Shown piece after piece: positions 34,858 through 46,177 of a stretch of 64,000 bases of DNA. Made by a program: the position numbers and the translations under genes. The notes under the pieces were generated by a model. The model did no database searches. It was not told the origin of the DNA and was given only the letters and a program-made list of their open reading frames with translations. The stretch is taken from contig NZ_JAMGZK010000042.1 in the NCBI RefSeq assembly GCF_025564065.1, positions 95,229-159,228 on the forward strand. Direction: 5' to 3'. The stretch comes from Silvania hatchlandensis (GTDB lineage Bacteria > Pseudomonadota > Gammaproteobacteria > Enterobacterales > Enterobacteriaceae). Each line of letters starts with the position of its first letter. Positions within the stretch are counted from its first letter, which is position 1.

Positions 34858-34890
34858 AAAAAAGGCCAGTCGAGAGACTGGCCTTTTTCT
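34858..34890. terminator. Bidirectional terminator after rpoS
   Basis: GGCCAGTC (34864-34871), loop GAGA and GACTGGCC (34876-34883) are flanked by an A-run on the left and a T-run on the right. It also lies just past the stop of the convergent NTF2-like gene. Confidence 0.93.
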
Positions 34891-34896
34891 TTTGTA

Positions 34897-35274
34897 TCAG
34901 GGCTGAGCGGTCTCGTGCAGCAGGCGCCACGTGATGTTAACGCCCTCTTGCGTCAGGGCGGCTGTCGACCAGCGCACATTCACTGGCTGTTCAGGACGCG
35001 TTTGCGTCTCGCGATAGTGAACAAGTGCACCGTTATCCCACGTCTGCAGAAGGGTCAATTCATCTACCACAATCTTTAGCCCCGGCCGACTGCCGCGTTG
35101 GCTATCAAAAAAACGCGCCAGCGTGGGATAATCCAGGTGGACGCCGGTTGGAGCAATCATCATAAAGTCCGGACGAAAGCGGGCGAGTAATGCATTAATA
35201 TCGCCTTCTCCGCGACCTAACCAGTTTTCGATGGCGATGTGGGCTTCGATAATTTCTGCTTCGTAGTGGTTCAT
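34897..35274 (-). CDS. NTF2-like (DUF4440/SnoaL-type) hypothetical protein
   Basis: Predicted small cytosolic protein of 125 residues from ATG 35274 (MNHYEAEIIEAH), behind GGAGAAA. The pattern IEAHIAIENWLGRG, LLARFRPDFMMIAPTG, LKIVVDEL and WRLLHET fits the NTF2-like cone fold, which is used for ligand binding or light catalysis. The true substrate is unknown. It is the only gene between rpoS and mutS, a region that varies strongly between enterobacteria. It lies 88 bases downstream of the mutS stop on the same strand, beyond a perfect 14-bp inverted repeat. Confidence 0.75.
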   Translation of the reverse strand: MNHYEAEIIEAHIAIENWLGRGEGDINALLARFRPDFMMIAPTGVHLDYPTLARFFDSQRGSRPGLKIVVDELTLLQTWDNGALVHYRETQTRPEQPVNVRWSTAALTQEGVNITWRLLHETAQP

Positions 35275-35290
35275 GGTTTCTCCAGTTAAT

Positions 35291-35321
35291 CGCAAAACGG
35301 TAACGTTGTTACCGTTTTGCG
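35291..35321. repeat. Perfect 14-bp inverted repeat upstream of the NTF2-like gene
   Basis: CGCAAAACGGTAAC (35291-35304), loop GTT, and an exact complementary arm (35308-35321). There is no T-tract on the minus strand, so it is not a standard terminator for mutS. It lies about 17 bases before the ATG of the NTF2-like gene, where a repressor operator or an mRNA hairpin masking initiation could sit. Confidence 0.7.
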
Positions 35322-35362
35322 TGTTTGCGCACTTTGCCTTTGGATAAACGCTGGTTAAGAAG

Positions 35363-37924
35363 TTACACCAGGTTTTTTAACCGGTAGATCCACTCCAGCG
35401 CCTGGCGTGGGGTCAGGGAATCCGGATCGAGGTTTTCCAGCGCTTCCAACGCCGGGGAGGTCTCTTCTGCTGGCGACAGCAGCGACATCTGGGTGCCATC
35501 AACCTGAGTTGCCGCCGCGTTTGGCGACAGGCTTTCCAGCTCGCGTAGCTTCTGGCGCGCGCGCTTAATCACCTCTTTCGGCACGCCCGCCAGTGCGGCA
35601 ACGGCCAGGCCATAGCTTTTGCTGGCGGCGCCATCCTGCACGGTATGCATAAAGGCAATAGTGTCGCCATGCTCCAGCGCATCCAGATGCACATTCGCCA
35701 CGCCTTCCATTTTCTCCGGTAGCTGCGTCAGCTCGAAGTAGTGGGTGGCAAACAGAGTCATGGCTTTGATTTTATTGGCCAGGCTTTCGGCACAGGCCCA
35801 CGCCAGCGACAGGCCGTCGTAAGTTGAGGTGCCGCGGCCAATTTCATCCATCAGCACCAGGCTGTTTTCCGTGGCATTGTGCAGAATGTTGGCGGTTTCG
35901 GTCATCTCCACCATAAAGGTTGAACGCCCGCTCGCCAGATCGTCCGCGGCGCCCACGCGAGTGAAAATGCGATCGATAGGGCCGATCTCTACTTTTTGCG
36001 CCGGGACGTAGCTGCCGATATAGGCCAACAGTGCGATCAGTGCCGTCTGACGCATGTAAGTACTTTTACCGCCCATGTTTGGGCCGGTAATGATCAGCAT
36101 CCGACGCTGTGGCGACAGGTTCAGGGGGTTGGCGATAAAAGGCTCGTTCAACACCTGCTCGACCACCGGATGGCGGCCTTCGAGAATGCGCACGCCGGGC
36201 TTATCGGTAAAGGTCGGGCAGCTGTAGTTCAGCGTTTCGGCGCGTTCTGCCAGATTCACCAGTACGTCCAGCTCAGCCAGCGCGGCGGCGCTCTGCTGTA
36301 GATCCCCCAGATGCGGCATCAGGCTGTCGAACAGGGCGTCATACAGCTGTTTTTCCAGCGCCAGCGCTTTGCCCTTCGAGGTAAGGACTTTGTCCTCGTA
36401 CTCTTTTAGCTCAGGAATGATGTAGCGCTCGGCGTTTTTCAGCGTCTGGCGGCGCACATAGTGGATAGGGGCCAGATGGCTCTGTCCACGACTGATCTGA
36501 ATGAAGTAGCCATGCACGGCGTTATAGCCCACTTTCAGCGTATCCAGCCCGAGGCGTTCGCGCTCGCGGATCTCCAGCTTATCCAGATAATCCGTCGCGC
36601 CATCGGCCAGCGCGCGCCACTCATCCAGTTCCTCGTTATAGCCTGGGGCGATCACGCCGCCGTCGCGCACCAGTACCGGCGGTGCGTCGATGATGGCGTG
36701 CTCCAGCAGCTCACGCAGTTCACTGAATTCACCCATGGTTTCACGCAGTTTCTGCACCGGCGCGCTGTCGATCTCTGCCAGCTGGCTGCGCAGTTCAGGC
36801 AGCTGCTGGAACGCGTGGCGCATGCGGGCTAAGTCGCGCGGACGGGCGGTGCGCAGCGCCAGTCGCGCCAGAATACGTTCCAGATCGCCCACCTGACGCA
36901 GTACTGGCTGCAGCTCGCTGTATCTGTCCTGCAGTGCGCCAATGGTTTGCTGGCGCCCGGTAAGTGTGTCGGTATCGCGTACCGGCATGTGCAGCCAGCG
37001 TTTGAGCATTCGGCTGCCCATCGGCGTCACGGTGCTGTCGAGCACCGACGCAAGGGTGTTTTCCACACCGCCCGCCAGGTTCTGGGTGATCTCCAGATTG
37101 CGGCGCGTGGCGGCATCCATAATGATGCTGTCCTGCTGACGATCGAGGGTGATTGAGCGAATATGTGGCAGGGCGGTGCGCTGGGTATCTTTGACGTACT
37201 GCAGCAAACAGCCTGCGGCGCACAGGCCGCGCGGGGCATTTTCAACCCCAAAGCCGACCAGGTCGCGGGTGCCAAACTGCATGTTGAGCTGCTGGCGCGC
37301 GGTGTCGATTTCAAATTCCCACAGCGGGCGACGACGCAGGCCGCGACGGCCTTCAAGCAGTGACATCTGGGCAAAATCTTCGGCATACAGCAGCTCGGCC
37401 GGGTTGGTACGCTGCAGCTCTGCCGCCATGGTCTCGAGATCGGCCGGTTCGCTCAGGCGAAAACGCCCGGAGCTGATATCCAGCGTGGCATAGCCGAAAC
37501 CTTTGCTGTCCTGCCAGATGGCCGCCAGCAGGTTGTCCTGACGCTCCTGCAGCAGGGCTTCATCACTGATGGTGCCGGGCGTTACGATGCGGACAACCTT
37601 GCGATCGACCGGACCTTTTGAGGTCGCCGGATCGCCCACCTGTTCGCATATGGCGACCGACTCACCCTGATTGACCAGCTTGGCCAGGTAGTTCTCCACC
37701 GCATGGTGCGGAATACCCGCCATCGGAATCGGTTCCCCGGCTGAGGCGCCGCGCTTGGTCAGGGAGATGTCGAGCAGCTGCGAGGCGCGTTTCGCATCGT
37801 CATAAAACAGCTCGTAAAAGTCGCCCATACGATAAAACAGCAGAATTTCCGGATGCTGCGCTTTGAGCTTCAGATACTGCTGCATCATGGGGGTGTGGGC
37901 GTCGAAATTGTCTGTAGTGGTCAT
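35363..37924 (-). CDS. mutS: DNA mismatch repair protein MutS
   Basis: Recognises mismatches and small loops and recruits MutL. It is 853 residues, the same as E. coli, from ATG 37924 ([21 protein letters not shown]). The mismatch-reading [15 protein letters not shown] is near residue 35. The Walker A loop [15 protein letters not shown] is near 615, and Walker [17 protein letters not shown] is near 690. The C-terminal beta-binding/tetramer helix region ends YRLKNLV. The frame is open 19 codons further upstream without conservation. Confidence 0.98.
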   Translation of the reverse strand: MTTTDNFDAHTPMMQQYLKLKAQHPEILLFYRMGDFYELFYDDAKRASQLLDISLTKRGASAGEPIPMAGIPHHAVENYLAKLVNQGESVAICEQVGDPATSKGPVDRKVVRIVTPGTISDEALLQERQDNLLAAIWQDSKGFGYATLDISSGRFRLSEPADLETMAAELQRTNPAELLYAEDFAQMSLLEGRRGLRRRPLWEFEIDTARQQLNMQFGTRDLVGFGVENAPRGLCAAGCLLQYVKDTQRTALPHIRSITLDRQQDSIIMDAATRRNLEITQNLAGGVENTLASVLDSTVTPMGSRMLKRWLHMPVRDTDTLTGRQQTIGALQDRYSELQPVLRQVGDLERILARLALRTARPRDLARMRHAFQQLPELRSQLAEIDSAPVQKLRETMGEFSELRELLEHAIIDAPPVLVRDGGVIAPGYNEELDEWRALADGATDYLDKLEIRERERLGLDTLKVGYNAVHGYFIQISRGQSHLAPIHYVRRQTLKNAERYIIPELKEYEDKVLTSKGKALALEKQLYDALFDSLMPHLGDLQQSAAALAELDVLVNLAERAETLNYSCPTFTDKPGVRILEGRHPVVEQVLNEPFIANPLNLSPQRRMLIITGPNMGGKSTYMRQTALIALLAYIGSYVPAQKVEIGPIDRIFTRVGAADDLASGRSTFMVEMTETANILHNATENSLVLMDEIGRGTSTYDGLSLAWACAESLANKIKAMTLFATHYFELTQLPEKMEGVANVHLDALEHGDTIAFMHTVQDGAASKSYGLAVAALAGVPKEVIKRARQKLRELESLSPNAAATQVDGTQMSLLSPAEETSPALEALENLDPDSLTPRQALEWIYRLKNLV

Positions 37925-38037
37925 GGAGTGATGATGTCCATTTCTTTGAAAATAGTGCGGTTCAGGCGACATTAGAGCCATAAGTTGGCACTATTGTCGC
38001 ATGAAAAAATGGCACCGCGCAGCAAAATGTCGCGACT

Positions 38038-38268
38038 TTACGAGGCCTCTTCCGCAATCAGTTCAATCACTAATTTTCCCTGTTCGACCAGCACCCGCAC
38101 CTGCGCGTGGGTTTTAAACCCGGCCTCTTCCAGCCAGTCGCCTTTCAGGCTCAGCGATGCATGCACGCTGTAGCGTTGCGGGATCTTGGTTTTGCGATCT
38201 TCATGACGCTTTCTGAAATAGCCCACCGTTAACCGACGGCTTGGTAGGGCAATGCACATCTCTGACAT
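38038..38268 (-). CDS. SymE-family (AbrB-fold) toxin-like protein
   Basis: A 76-residue protein. Its C-terminal half (LTVGYFRKR, then SLSLKGDWLEEAGF, then QVRVLVEQGKLVIEL) matches the core of SymE, the SOS-induced type I toxin of E. coli, which is AbrB-like and linked to RNA cleavage or nucleoid condensation. It is shorter than E. coli SymE (113), lacking the C-terminal extension. ATG 38268 follows a strong AAGGAG. A LexA-type box lies 42 bases upstream. An antisense RNA like SymR would be on the plus strand here, but no clear promoter for it was seen. Toxicity is inferred from family membership. Confidence 0.8.
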   Translation of the reverse strand: MSEMCIALPSRRLTVGYFRKRHEDRKTKIPQRYSVHASLSLKGDWLEEAGFKTHAQVRVLVEQGKLVIELIAEEAS

Positions 38269-38309
38269 AGAAACTCCTTTTCTTCGGGTACACCGGGTGA
38301 AATAAACAC

Positions 38310-38325
38310 CTGTATAAAATGCCAG
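38310..38325 (-). promoter_or_regulatory. LexA-type box upstream of the SymE-like gene
   Basis: CTG-N10-CAG with the A+T-rich core TATAAAATGC, followed by TA as in the consensus. It lies 42-57 bases upstream of the SymE-like ATG, as expected for SOS control. The right half is weaker than in the recA box. Confidence 0.65.
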
Positions 38326-38426
38326 TAAAATAGCGAAGAGACAAACCTATAACTGCGAAGCGTCTTCAGAAAACGCAATGTAAAAAATGAAATCGGGCTG
38401 AAAAGCGGCAGCAGAAAAGGTATCAT

Positions 38427-38437
38427 AAATGCAACTT
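38427..38437 (+). promoter_or_regulatory. NsrR-like half site upstream of ygbA
   Basis: AAATGCAACTT is one mismatch from the NsrR half-site (reverse AAGATGCATTT). It lies about 20 bases before the ygbA ATG. E. coli ygbA is an NsrR target. The second half-site is poor, so this is tentative. Confidence 0.4.
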
Positions 38438-38455
38438 ATCGGTCGGGGCTCAGTT

Positions 38456-38800
38456 ATGTCTGGAAAACGAATCGCGCGCGAAAAAGAGACTATCCACAAG
38501 ATGATCGCGCTGTATGAAAAGCAGTGCCCGCAGGCAGCGAAAAAGGCAGGGCACTACCCGGCGCTGAACGATTACGCCGACAAGCGGCTGGATAAATGCG
38601 TGTTTGGCGAGGAAAAACCGGCCTGCAAGCAGTGTCCGGTACACTGTTATCAGCCTGCTAAACGTGAAGAGATGAAGCAGGTGATGCGCTGGGCGGGGCC
38701 GCGTATGCTGTGGCGCCACCCCATTTTAACGATTCGACATTTGATTGACGATCGCCGTCCGGTGCCGGAGCTGCCGGAAAAGTACCGCCCAAAAAAATAA
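38456..38800 (+). CDS. ygbA: YgbA family protein (nitrous-oxide-stimulated promoter family)
   Basis: Small cysteine-rich cytosolic protein, 114 residues from ATG 38456 (MSGKRIAREKETIHKM). Cysteines in KQCPQAA, DKCVFGEEKPACKQCPVHCYQ suggest metal binding. The exact role is unknown, but the E. coli gene is induced by nitric oxide through NsrR and affects recovery from nitrosative stress. It is convergent with the MFS gene, with only two bases between stops, and divergent from the SymE-like gene. Confidence 0.88.
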   Translation: MSGKRIAREKETIHKMIALYEKQCPQAAKKAGHYPALNDYADKRLDKCVFGEEKPACKQCPVHCYQPAKREEMKQVMRWAGPRMLWRHPILTIRHLIDDRRPVPELPEKYRPKK

Positions 38801-38802
38801 TG

Positions 38803-40035
38803 TCAGGCCCGCGGTCTGCGCATCGGTCGACAGATAAGGACCATGGCGATAGCGCTGCACAGCGGGAATACCGCCAGCAGCAGCCACGGGAAGGTCGCTT
38901 CAGCAGAGGGCGTTAGCGCCTGGTCGAGCAGGTCGCCGAGCAGTAAATTCCCCGCAAGTACCGCACAGCCGCCAGCGGTGGCAAGCGCGCCATAATGCGC
39001 CCCCAGCGTCGATTCACTGGCAAACCACGGCACGATATCCTTCGCCGACGGCACCAGCAGCATCTGCCCGCTGGTCAGCAGGGTGACAAAACAGGCTGCA
39101 GGCAGCAGACGCAGCCACCCCTGTGCCGGTTGTGAACTGGCGAACAGCGCCACGCTCAGAAACGCCGCCGCTATCAGCACAAACCCGACCGGCAGGATGC
39201 GCACTGCCCCTACCCGACGGGCAACGCGCGCCAGCGGCAGCTGGAAGAGGATCACCAGCCCAGAGGCCAGCATAAACAGCGGACCGAGATCTTTTTCGCT
39301 GCCGCCTGCGCGCTGGATCTCCACCGGCAGCGCCAGATAGAGCTGGTTATAGCTTAATAACCAGCTGCTCCAGGCGATGATAAACGCCACAAAACGCGGC
39401 TGACGAAAGGTGGTCCACCACGGGGCGATCTGCAGCGGCTGGTTTTTGGCAACGGCAGGCGGCAGGCAAAAGAACAGCACAATTAACGCCACCACAAAGA
39501 CTGCCGCGCCCGCCAGCGCCACCTGACGAAAGCCGAATCCCGTCAGCAGTGCACCCACCACCGGGCCGAGTACCGCCCCCAGCTCGCCACAGACCGCAAA
39601 CAGGGCGAACCATTCTGCACGGCTGCGTTTGCCCTGCGCCTCGCTGCGGGTGCCCGCTTTTGCCAGTAACGCTTCGATGGAGGGGGAGAACAGCGCCCCG
39701 CCAATCCCGGTGAGGCACGCCCCGGCAATAATCAGCGGCAGGGAATGTCCGTACGCCAGCAGCAGGTAGCCCACCACGCGCACGATGCAGCCGCACAGGA
39801 TTACCCTGCGCGCGCCGTAGCGGTCGGAGAGGGCGCCGCCGACAATAAACATCCCCTGCTGGGAGAAGGTCCGCAACCCAAGTACCAGCCCGATAAGCCC
39901 GCCGGAGAGCAGCATATCGTCGCGTAGAAATATCGCCAGGAAAGGAACGACGGCATAAAAACCGATGTTGAACACAAATTGGCTGCCCAGTAAGACGGGC
40001 GGCCAGAGCTGGGTGACGGGACGGAGTACGATCAC
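38803..40035 (-). CDS. MFS transporter, last gene of an iron-type ABC operon
   Basis: Inner-membrane major facilitator of 410 residues with about twelve hydrophobic segments. The MFS loop 2-3 motif is seen as GGALSDRYGARRVIL near residue 66, and the family resembles MdtH-type drug exporters. The start is GTG 40035 behind GAGGT. It follows the ABC ATPase gene by 13 bases, so it is transcribed from the Fur-box promoter. A role in exporting a siderophore or metabolite, or recycling it after uptake, is inferred from context; a multidrug exporter is the alternative. Confidence 0.8.
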   Translation of the reverse strand: MIVLRPVTQLWPPVLLGSQFVFNIGFYAVVPFLAIFLRDDMLLSGGLIGLVLGLRTFSQQGMFIVGGALSDRYGARRVILCGCIVRVVGYLLLAYGHSLPLIIAGACLTGIGGALFSPSIEALLAKAGTRSEAQGKRSRAEWFALFAVCGELGAVLGPVVGALLTGFGFRQVALAGAAVFVVALIVLFFCLPPAVAKNQPLQIAPWWTTFRQPRFVAFIIAWSSWLLSYNQLYLALPVEIQRAGGSEKDLGPLFMLASGLVILFQLPLARVARRVGAVRILPVGFVLIAAAFLSVALFASSQPAQGWLRLLPAACFVTLLTSGQMLLVPSAKDIVPWFASESTLGAHYGALATAGGCAVLAGNLLLGDLLDQALTPSAEATFPWLLLAVFPLCSAIAMVLICRPMRRPRA

Positions 40036-40048
40036 AGCTTACCTCGCC

Positions 40049-40810
40049 TCAGACGAGGTAATGGATGTGCTTTTTGCCATGGAAAGGCGAGAGCTCAATT
40101 TTGGTTTTTACCCGGAACACATCCCACAGCAGGTCTTCGGTCAAAATCTCCTGCGGGGTACCGGTGGCGACAATCTCCCCCTGCTGCATCACGATCAGCG
40201 CATCGCAGAACATCGAGGCGTGGTTCAGATCGTGAATGGCGACAAGGCTGGTCACCGGCAGCTGACTGATTAACTGCATCAGCTGGATTTGATGGTGAAT
40301 ATCCAGATGGTTGGTCGGTTCATCCAGCAGGATCTCGGTGGGCATTTGCGCCAGCGCCCGGGCGATATGCACCCGCTGGCGCTCACCGCCGGACAAGCTC
40401 TGCCAGCCCTGCTCGCTGTGATGCAGCATATCGACGGTTTTCAGCGCCGTGGTAATGGTCTCGTCATCCTGCGGGGTCCAGCTGGAAAAAGGGGAGTGGT
40501 GCGGGATACGCCCCAGCTTCACCACGTCGCGCACGCGCATATTGGCATCGGTCATGCCGTGTTGTTCAACAAAGGCCACCCGACGAGCGAACTGTTTTTT
40601 AGCCATCCCGGCGATGCTTTTGCCGTCCAGCGCGACGGTGCCGGTATGCGGACGGCGCAGGCCGGCCAGGATCCGCAGCAGAGAGGATTTACCGCAGCCG
40701 TTCGGCCCCAGCAGGCCCACCGTCTGCCCCTGCGAAACTGCAAGAGAGACATTATTGACGATCACCTTTTTACCTACCTTCCAGGTGATGTTTTCAGCGC
40801 TGATACTCAT
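40049..40810 (-). CDS. FecE/FhuC-type ABC transporter ATP-binding protein
   Basis: ATPase of an iron-siderophore/B12-type importer, 253 residues. Walker A GPNGCGKSSLLRILAG (near 33), signature LSGGERQRVHIARAL (near 140) and Walker B EILLDEPTNHLD are intact. It shares its first base region with the permease stop and lies between the permease and MFS genes. Confidence 0.92.
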   Translation of the reverse strand: MSISAENITWKVGKKVIVNNVSLAVSQGQTVGLLGPNGCGKSSLLRILAGLRRPHTGTVALDGKSIAGMAKKQFARRVAFVEQHGMTDANMRVRDVVKLGRIPHHSPFSSWTPQDDETITTALKTVDMLHHSEQGWQSLSGGERQRVHIARALAQMPTEILLDEPTNHLDIHHQIQLMQLISQLPVTSLVAIHDLNHASMFCDALIVMQQGEIVATGTPQEILTEDLLWDVFRVKTKIELSPFHGKKHIHYLV

Positions 40811-41847
40811 TATTTAGTCCTGGAACGATAGATGATCACGGCGAAGAACGGCACGCCAACCAGCGCCGTCACCACGCCAACCGGCAGGCTTTGCGGGGCA
40901 ATCAGCAGGCGGGAGGCGATATCCGCCAGCACCATCAGGATCGCACCGGCCAGCGCGCTGGCGATGAGCAACGTGCGGTGCAGCGGGCCAAAGAAGAAGC
41001 GCATCACGTGCGGTACAACCAGTCCGACAAAGCCGATTGACCCCGCCATGCTGACGATGGTCGCGGTAATCAACGCGGTGGTGATAAACAGCATCAGGCG
41101 TACCCACGGCACGGCAATGCCAAGCGAGGCTGCGGCATCGTCGCCAAAGGTGAAGGCGTCCAGCGCCCGGGAGTAATACAGGCAGACAGCCAGACCGATC
41201 AGCACCACCACCAGCACCAGCTGCAACTCCGGCCATCGCACGCCGCTGAAGCTGCCCAGCAGCCAGAACATCACGTCCCGCGCCTGCTGCGCGCTGGCGG
41301 AGGTGCTGATGGTGTAAGCGGTAATAGCGTTAAACAGCTGCGAGGCGGCCACCCCGGCCAGGATGGTGCGTTCGCTGCCGCCGCGCGCGCCGTTGGTCAG
41401 GAAAGCCACGAAGGCAAAGGCGGCAAATGCCCCGGCAAAGGCCCCGGCGGAAAGGGTTACCGTACCGCTGCCAATGCCCAGCACCACCACGGAGACCGCG
41501 CCGGTAGACGCGCCCGCGGAGACGCCCAGCACGTAGGGTTCGGCGAGGGCGTTTTTCAGCAGGCTTTGCAGCACGGCGCCGCAGATTGCCAGCCCCGCGC
41601 CGCAGCAGGCGGCCACCAGCGCCCGGCTCAGGCGAAAGTCCCAGATTACGCTCTCGTAGATGCGATTGAGCGGCGCGTCGGTTAAGCCGAGTTTATTGGT
41701 GAAGGCATAGAACACGCTTTGCAGGGGGATCGACAGCTCCCCCACGCTGACACCGATGGCAATCACCAGCAGTAAAAGCACCACCGCCAGCAGGGCGGCG
41801 GTGGGAAGAAACCACCCCTGGCGGGTGGGTTGAACCACTGAGGTCAT
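40810..41847 (-). CDS. FecCD-family ABC transporter permease
   Basis: Inner-membrane permease of 345 residues with about nine to ten hydrophobic segments, typical of the FecCD/BtuC family (LVAACCGAGLAICGAVLQSLLKNALAEPYVLGVSAGAS split around the coupling motif; GFVGLVVPHVMRFFFG). A single permease gene suggests a homodimer. It is coupled to the substrate-binding gene by a one-base overlap. Confidence 0.92.
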   Translation of the reverse strand: MTSVVQPTRQGWFLPTAALLAVVLLLLVIAIGVSVGELSIPLQSVFYAFTNKLGLTDAPLNRIYESVIWDFRLSRALVAACCGAGLAICGAVLQSLLKNALAEPYVLGVSAGASTGAVSVVVLGIGSGTVTLSAGAFAGAFAAFAFVAFLTNGARGGSERTILAGVAASQLFNAITAYTISTSASAQQARDVMFWLLGSFSGVRWPELQLVLVVVLIGLAVCLYYSRALDAFTFGDDAAASLGIAVPWVRLMLFITTALITATIVSMAGSIGFVGLVVPHVMRFFFGPLHRTLLIASALAGAILMVLADIASRLLIAPQSLPVGVVTALVGVPFFAVIIYRSRTK

Positions 41848-42845
41848 TAATTGAGCCCCATTTTTCTGAGCTGCTCACCCACCTGTTCCGCGCCGTAAAT
41901 AGTACGGATGGTCGGGTTCATCGCCTGGCCGTCCATGATCACAATGTGACCTTTTTTGACGGCATCCAGCTGGCTGATGGCCGGATCGCTCTTCAGGAAT
42001 TTGATTTTTTCCTCAGCGCTGTCCAGCGCCCAGCGGTTGCGGTCGAGGCTGGAGACCACAATCACATCCGGGTTAGCGGCAATGATGCTTTCCCAGCCGA
42101 CGGTCGGCCATTCGGTCTCGGAGGTGATGGCGTTGTGGCCGCCGAGCACGTTAGCGATAAAGCCGGAGGCACTGTTTTTGCCGCCAACGTAGGCGTCAGA
42201 TGACGGTGACGCGCTGGAGAACCAGAACACAAAGGAGAGGTCTTTTTTGTTTTTGCTGAATTCAGCCCGCAGATCCGCTTCGCGCTTTTTGAAGTCGGCA
42301 ATCAATGCCTCACCGGCAGGCTGCACGTTAAAGATGGTCGCGAAATCAGTAATCTCCTGGTAGAGATATGCCATGTCCCACAGCTTCTGGCGGCTGCCGT
42401 ACATATCGCCGACCCCTTTTTTGGTCGCGCACATGCCCGGCGATAAATAGCTGTTGATTCCCAGGGTCGCCAGATCTTCGCGTTTCGCGACTTTGCTTTC
42501 CGGGCCGAGCAGTAAAGGCAACTGGGCAGGCACGAAGTCCGGGTTCTGCGCCAGAATCGATTCTAAGGTCGGGATTTCCACGGTCAGGGTTTTGATTTTT
42601 TCATTCTTTTCGGCCAGCTGCGGCAGCACTTTGGTCGGCCAGAAGGCGCTGGCGGCCACTTTATCCTGCAGGCCTAACAGCAGCAGAATTTCAACGGTGT
42701 TTTGTCCCAGCGCGACAACGCGTTCAGGTGCTTTAGCGAAGGTTTCTTTAAATCCGCAATTCTCAATCGTCAGAGGATACGTGGTCGCAAAAGCGGAACC
42801 TGCAGTTGCAATCAGTAATCCTAATGCGCTGATGATCTTTTTCAT
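41847..42845 (-). CDS. Periplasmic iron-siderophore-type substrate-binding protein
   Basis: Periplasmic binding protein of 332 residues. It has a clear signal peptide (MKKIISALGLLIATAGSAFA) and the class III binding fold: RVVALGQNTVEILLLLGLQDKVA near residue 42 and ANPDVIVVSSLDRNRW near 260. It is first in a four-gene operon (binding protein, permease, ATPase, MFS) with a Fur box and strong promoter upstream, so an iron chelate is the likely ligand. The exact ligand cannot be read from sequence, and no TonB-dependent receptor gene is nearby. Confidence 0.9.
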   Translation of the reverse strand: MKKIISALGLLIATAGSAFATTYPLTIENCGFKETFAKAPERVVALGQNTVEILLLLGLQDKVAASAFWPTKVLPQLAEKNEKIKTLTVEIPTLESILAQNPDFVPAQLPLLLGPESKVAKREDLATLGINSYLSPGMCATKKGVGDMYGSRQKLWDMAYLYQEITDFATIFNVQPAGEALIADFKKREADLRAEFSKNKKDLSFVFWFSSASPSSDAYVGGKNSASGFIANVLGGHNAITSETEWPTVGWESIIAANPDVIVVSSLDRNRWALDSAEEKIKFLKSDPAISQLDAVKKGHIVIMDGQAMNPTIRTIYGAEQVGEQLRKMGLN

Positions 42846-42894
42846 GAAACGCTATCCTTCATTAATTTGTTTTTGACAGCCCGGGCACCTGGCT

Positions 42895-42913
42895 GAGAAT
42901 GAATATCATTATT
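42895..42913 (-). promoter_or_regulatory. Fur box of the iron-type ABC/MFS operon
   Basis: GAGAATGAATATCATTATT matches 15 of 19 positions of the Fur consensus. It sits just downstream of the -10 box, over the expected transcription start, where Fur-Fe would block transcription. Confidence 0.8.
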
Positions 42914-42923
42914 ACGGCGGAGT

Positions 42924-42952
42924 TTTATACAATGATACATTGATGGTGTCAA
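42924..42952 (-). promoter_or_regulatory. Consensus sigma-70 promoter of the iron-type operon
   Basis: On the minus strand: TTGACA (42947-42952), a 17-base spacer and TATAAA (42924-42929). A full -35 and five of six at -10 predict strong activity when not repressed by Fur. Confidence 0.85.
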
Positions 42953-42998
42953 TGAATGACAATAACGCGATGAAATTATTGGGTTTATTAAATAAGGG

Positions 42999-43028
42999 GT
43001 AGGCCGGGCAAGCGCAGCGCCGCCCGGC
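42999..43028. repeat. REP (PU) element
   Basis: GTAGGCCGGGCAAGCGCAGC followed by GCCGCCCGGC has the classical REP layout, with GCCGGGC and GCCCGGC arms around an asymmetric loop. It lies between the ascB stop and the iron-operon promoter and could terminate or protect ascFB mRNA. Confidence 0.85.
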
Positions 43029-43039
43029 AAAAAGGGGGG

Positions 43040-45935
<2,896 letters not shown>

Positions 45936-45998
45936 CGGGTTATATCCTGTTTTATCAGTAAGGTACGTCTTCATCAGGTGGGCGATGAAACGTATATA

Positions 45999-46011
45999 GG
46001 AAACCGGTTCC
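45999..46011. promoter_or_regulatory. AscG operator
   Basis: GGAAACCGGTTCC is a perfect palindrome matching the core of the AscG/GalR-type site TGAAACCGGTTTCA. It is 64-76 bases upstream of ascF in the gap shared with ascG. Confidence 0.75.
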
Positions 46012-46072
46012 ACAAAATCATGAAGAGTTTCTCATGATCAAACAAGATCACATTTTGGTCATTTTTTATAAT

Positions 46073-46088
46073 CGTGATGACGATCACC
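46073..46088. promoter_or_regulatory. Possible CRP site in the ascF-ascG gap
   Basis: CGTGA-N6-TCACC is two mismatches from the CRP core TGTGA-N6-TCACA. Catabolite control of this operon is expected, but the distance to ascF (about 140 bases) makes it tentative. Confidence 0.4.
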
Positions 46089-46177
46089 TAACGCGCGACA
46101 AAGCGCAGTATTCGCGCTGCGACAATTTTCACAGGGTGCAGTACACTGCCGCTCATTGGTTTCAGACGGAACAGATT

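Noticed and set aside
38200..38300. SymR-like antisense RNA over the SymE-like start
   Set aside because: Only a poor plus-strand promoter (TTGGTA with a weak -10) and no T-run terminator could be seen, so it was not listed as a feature.
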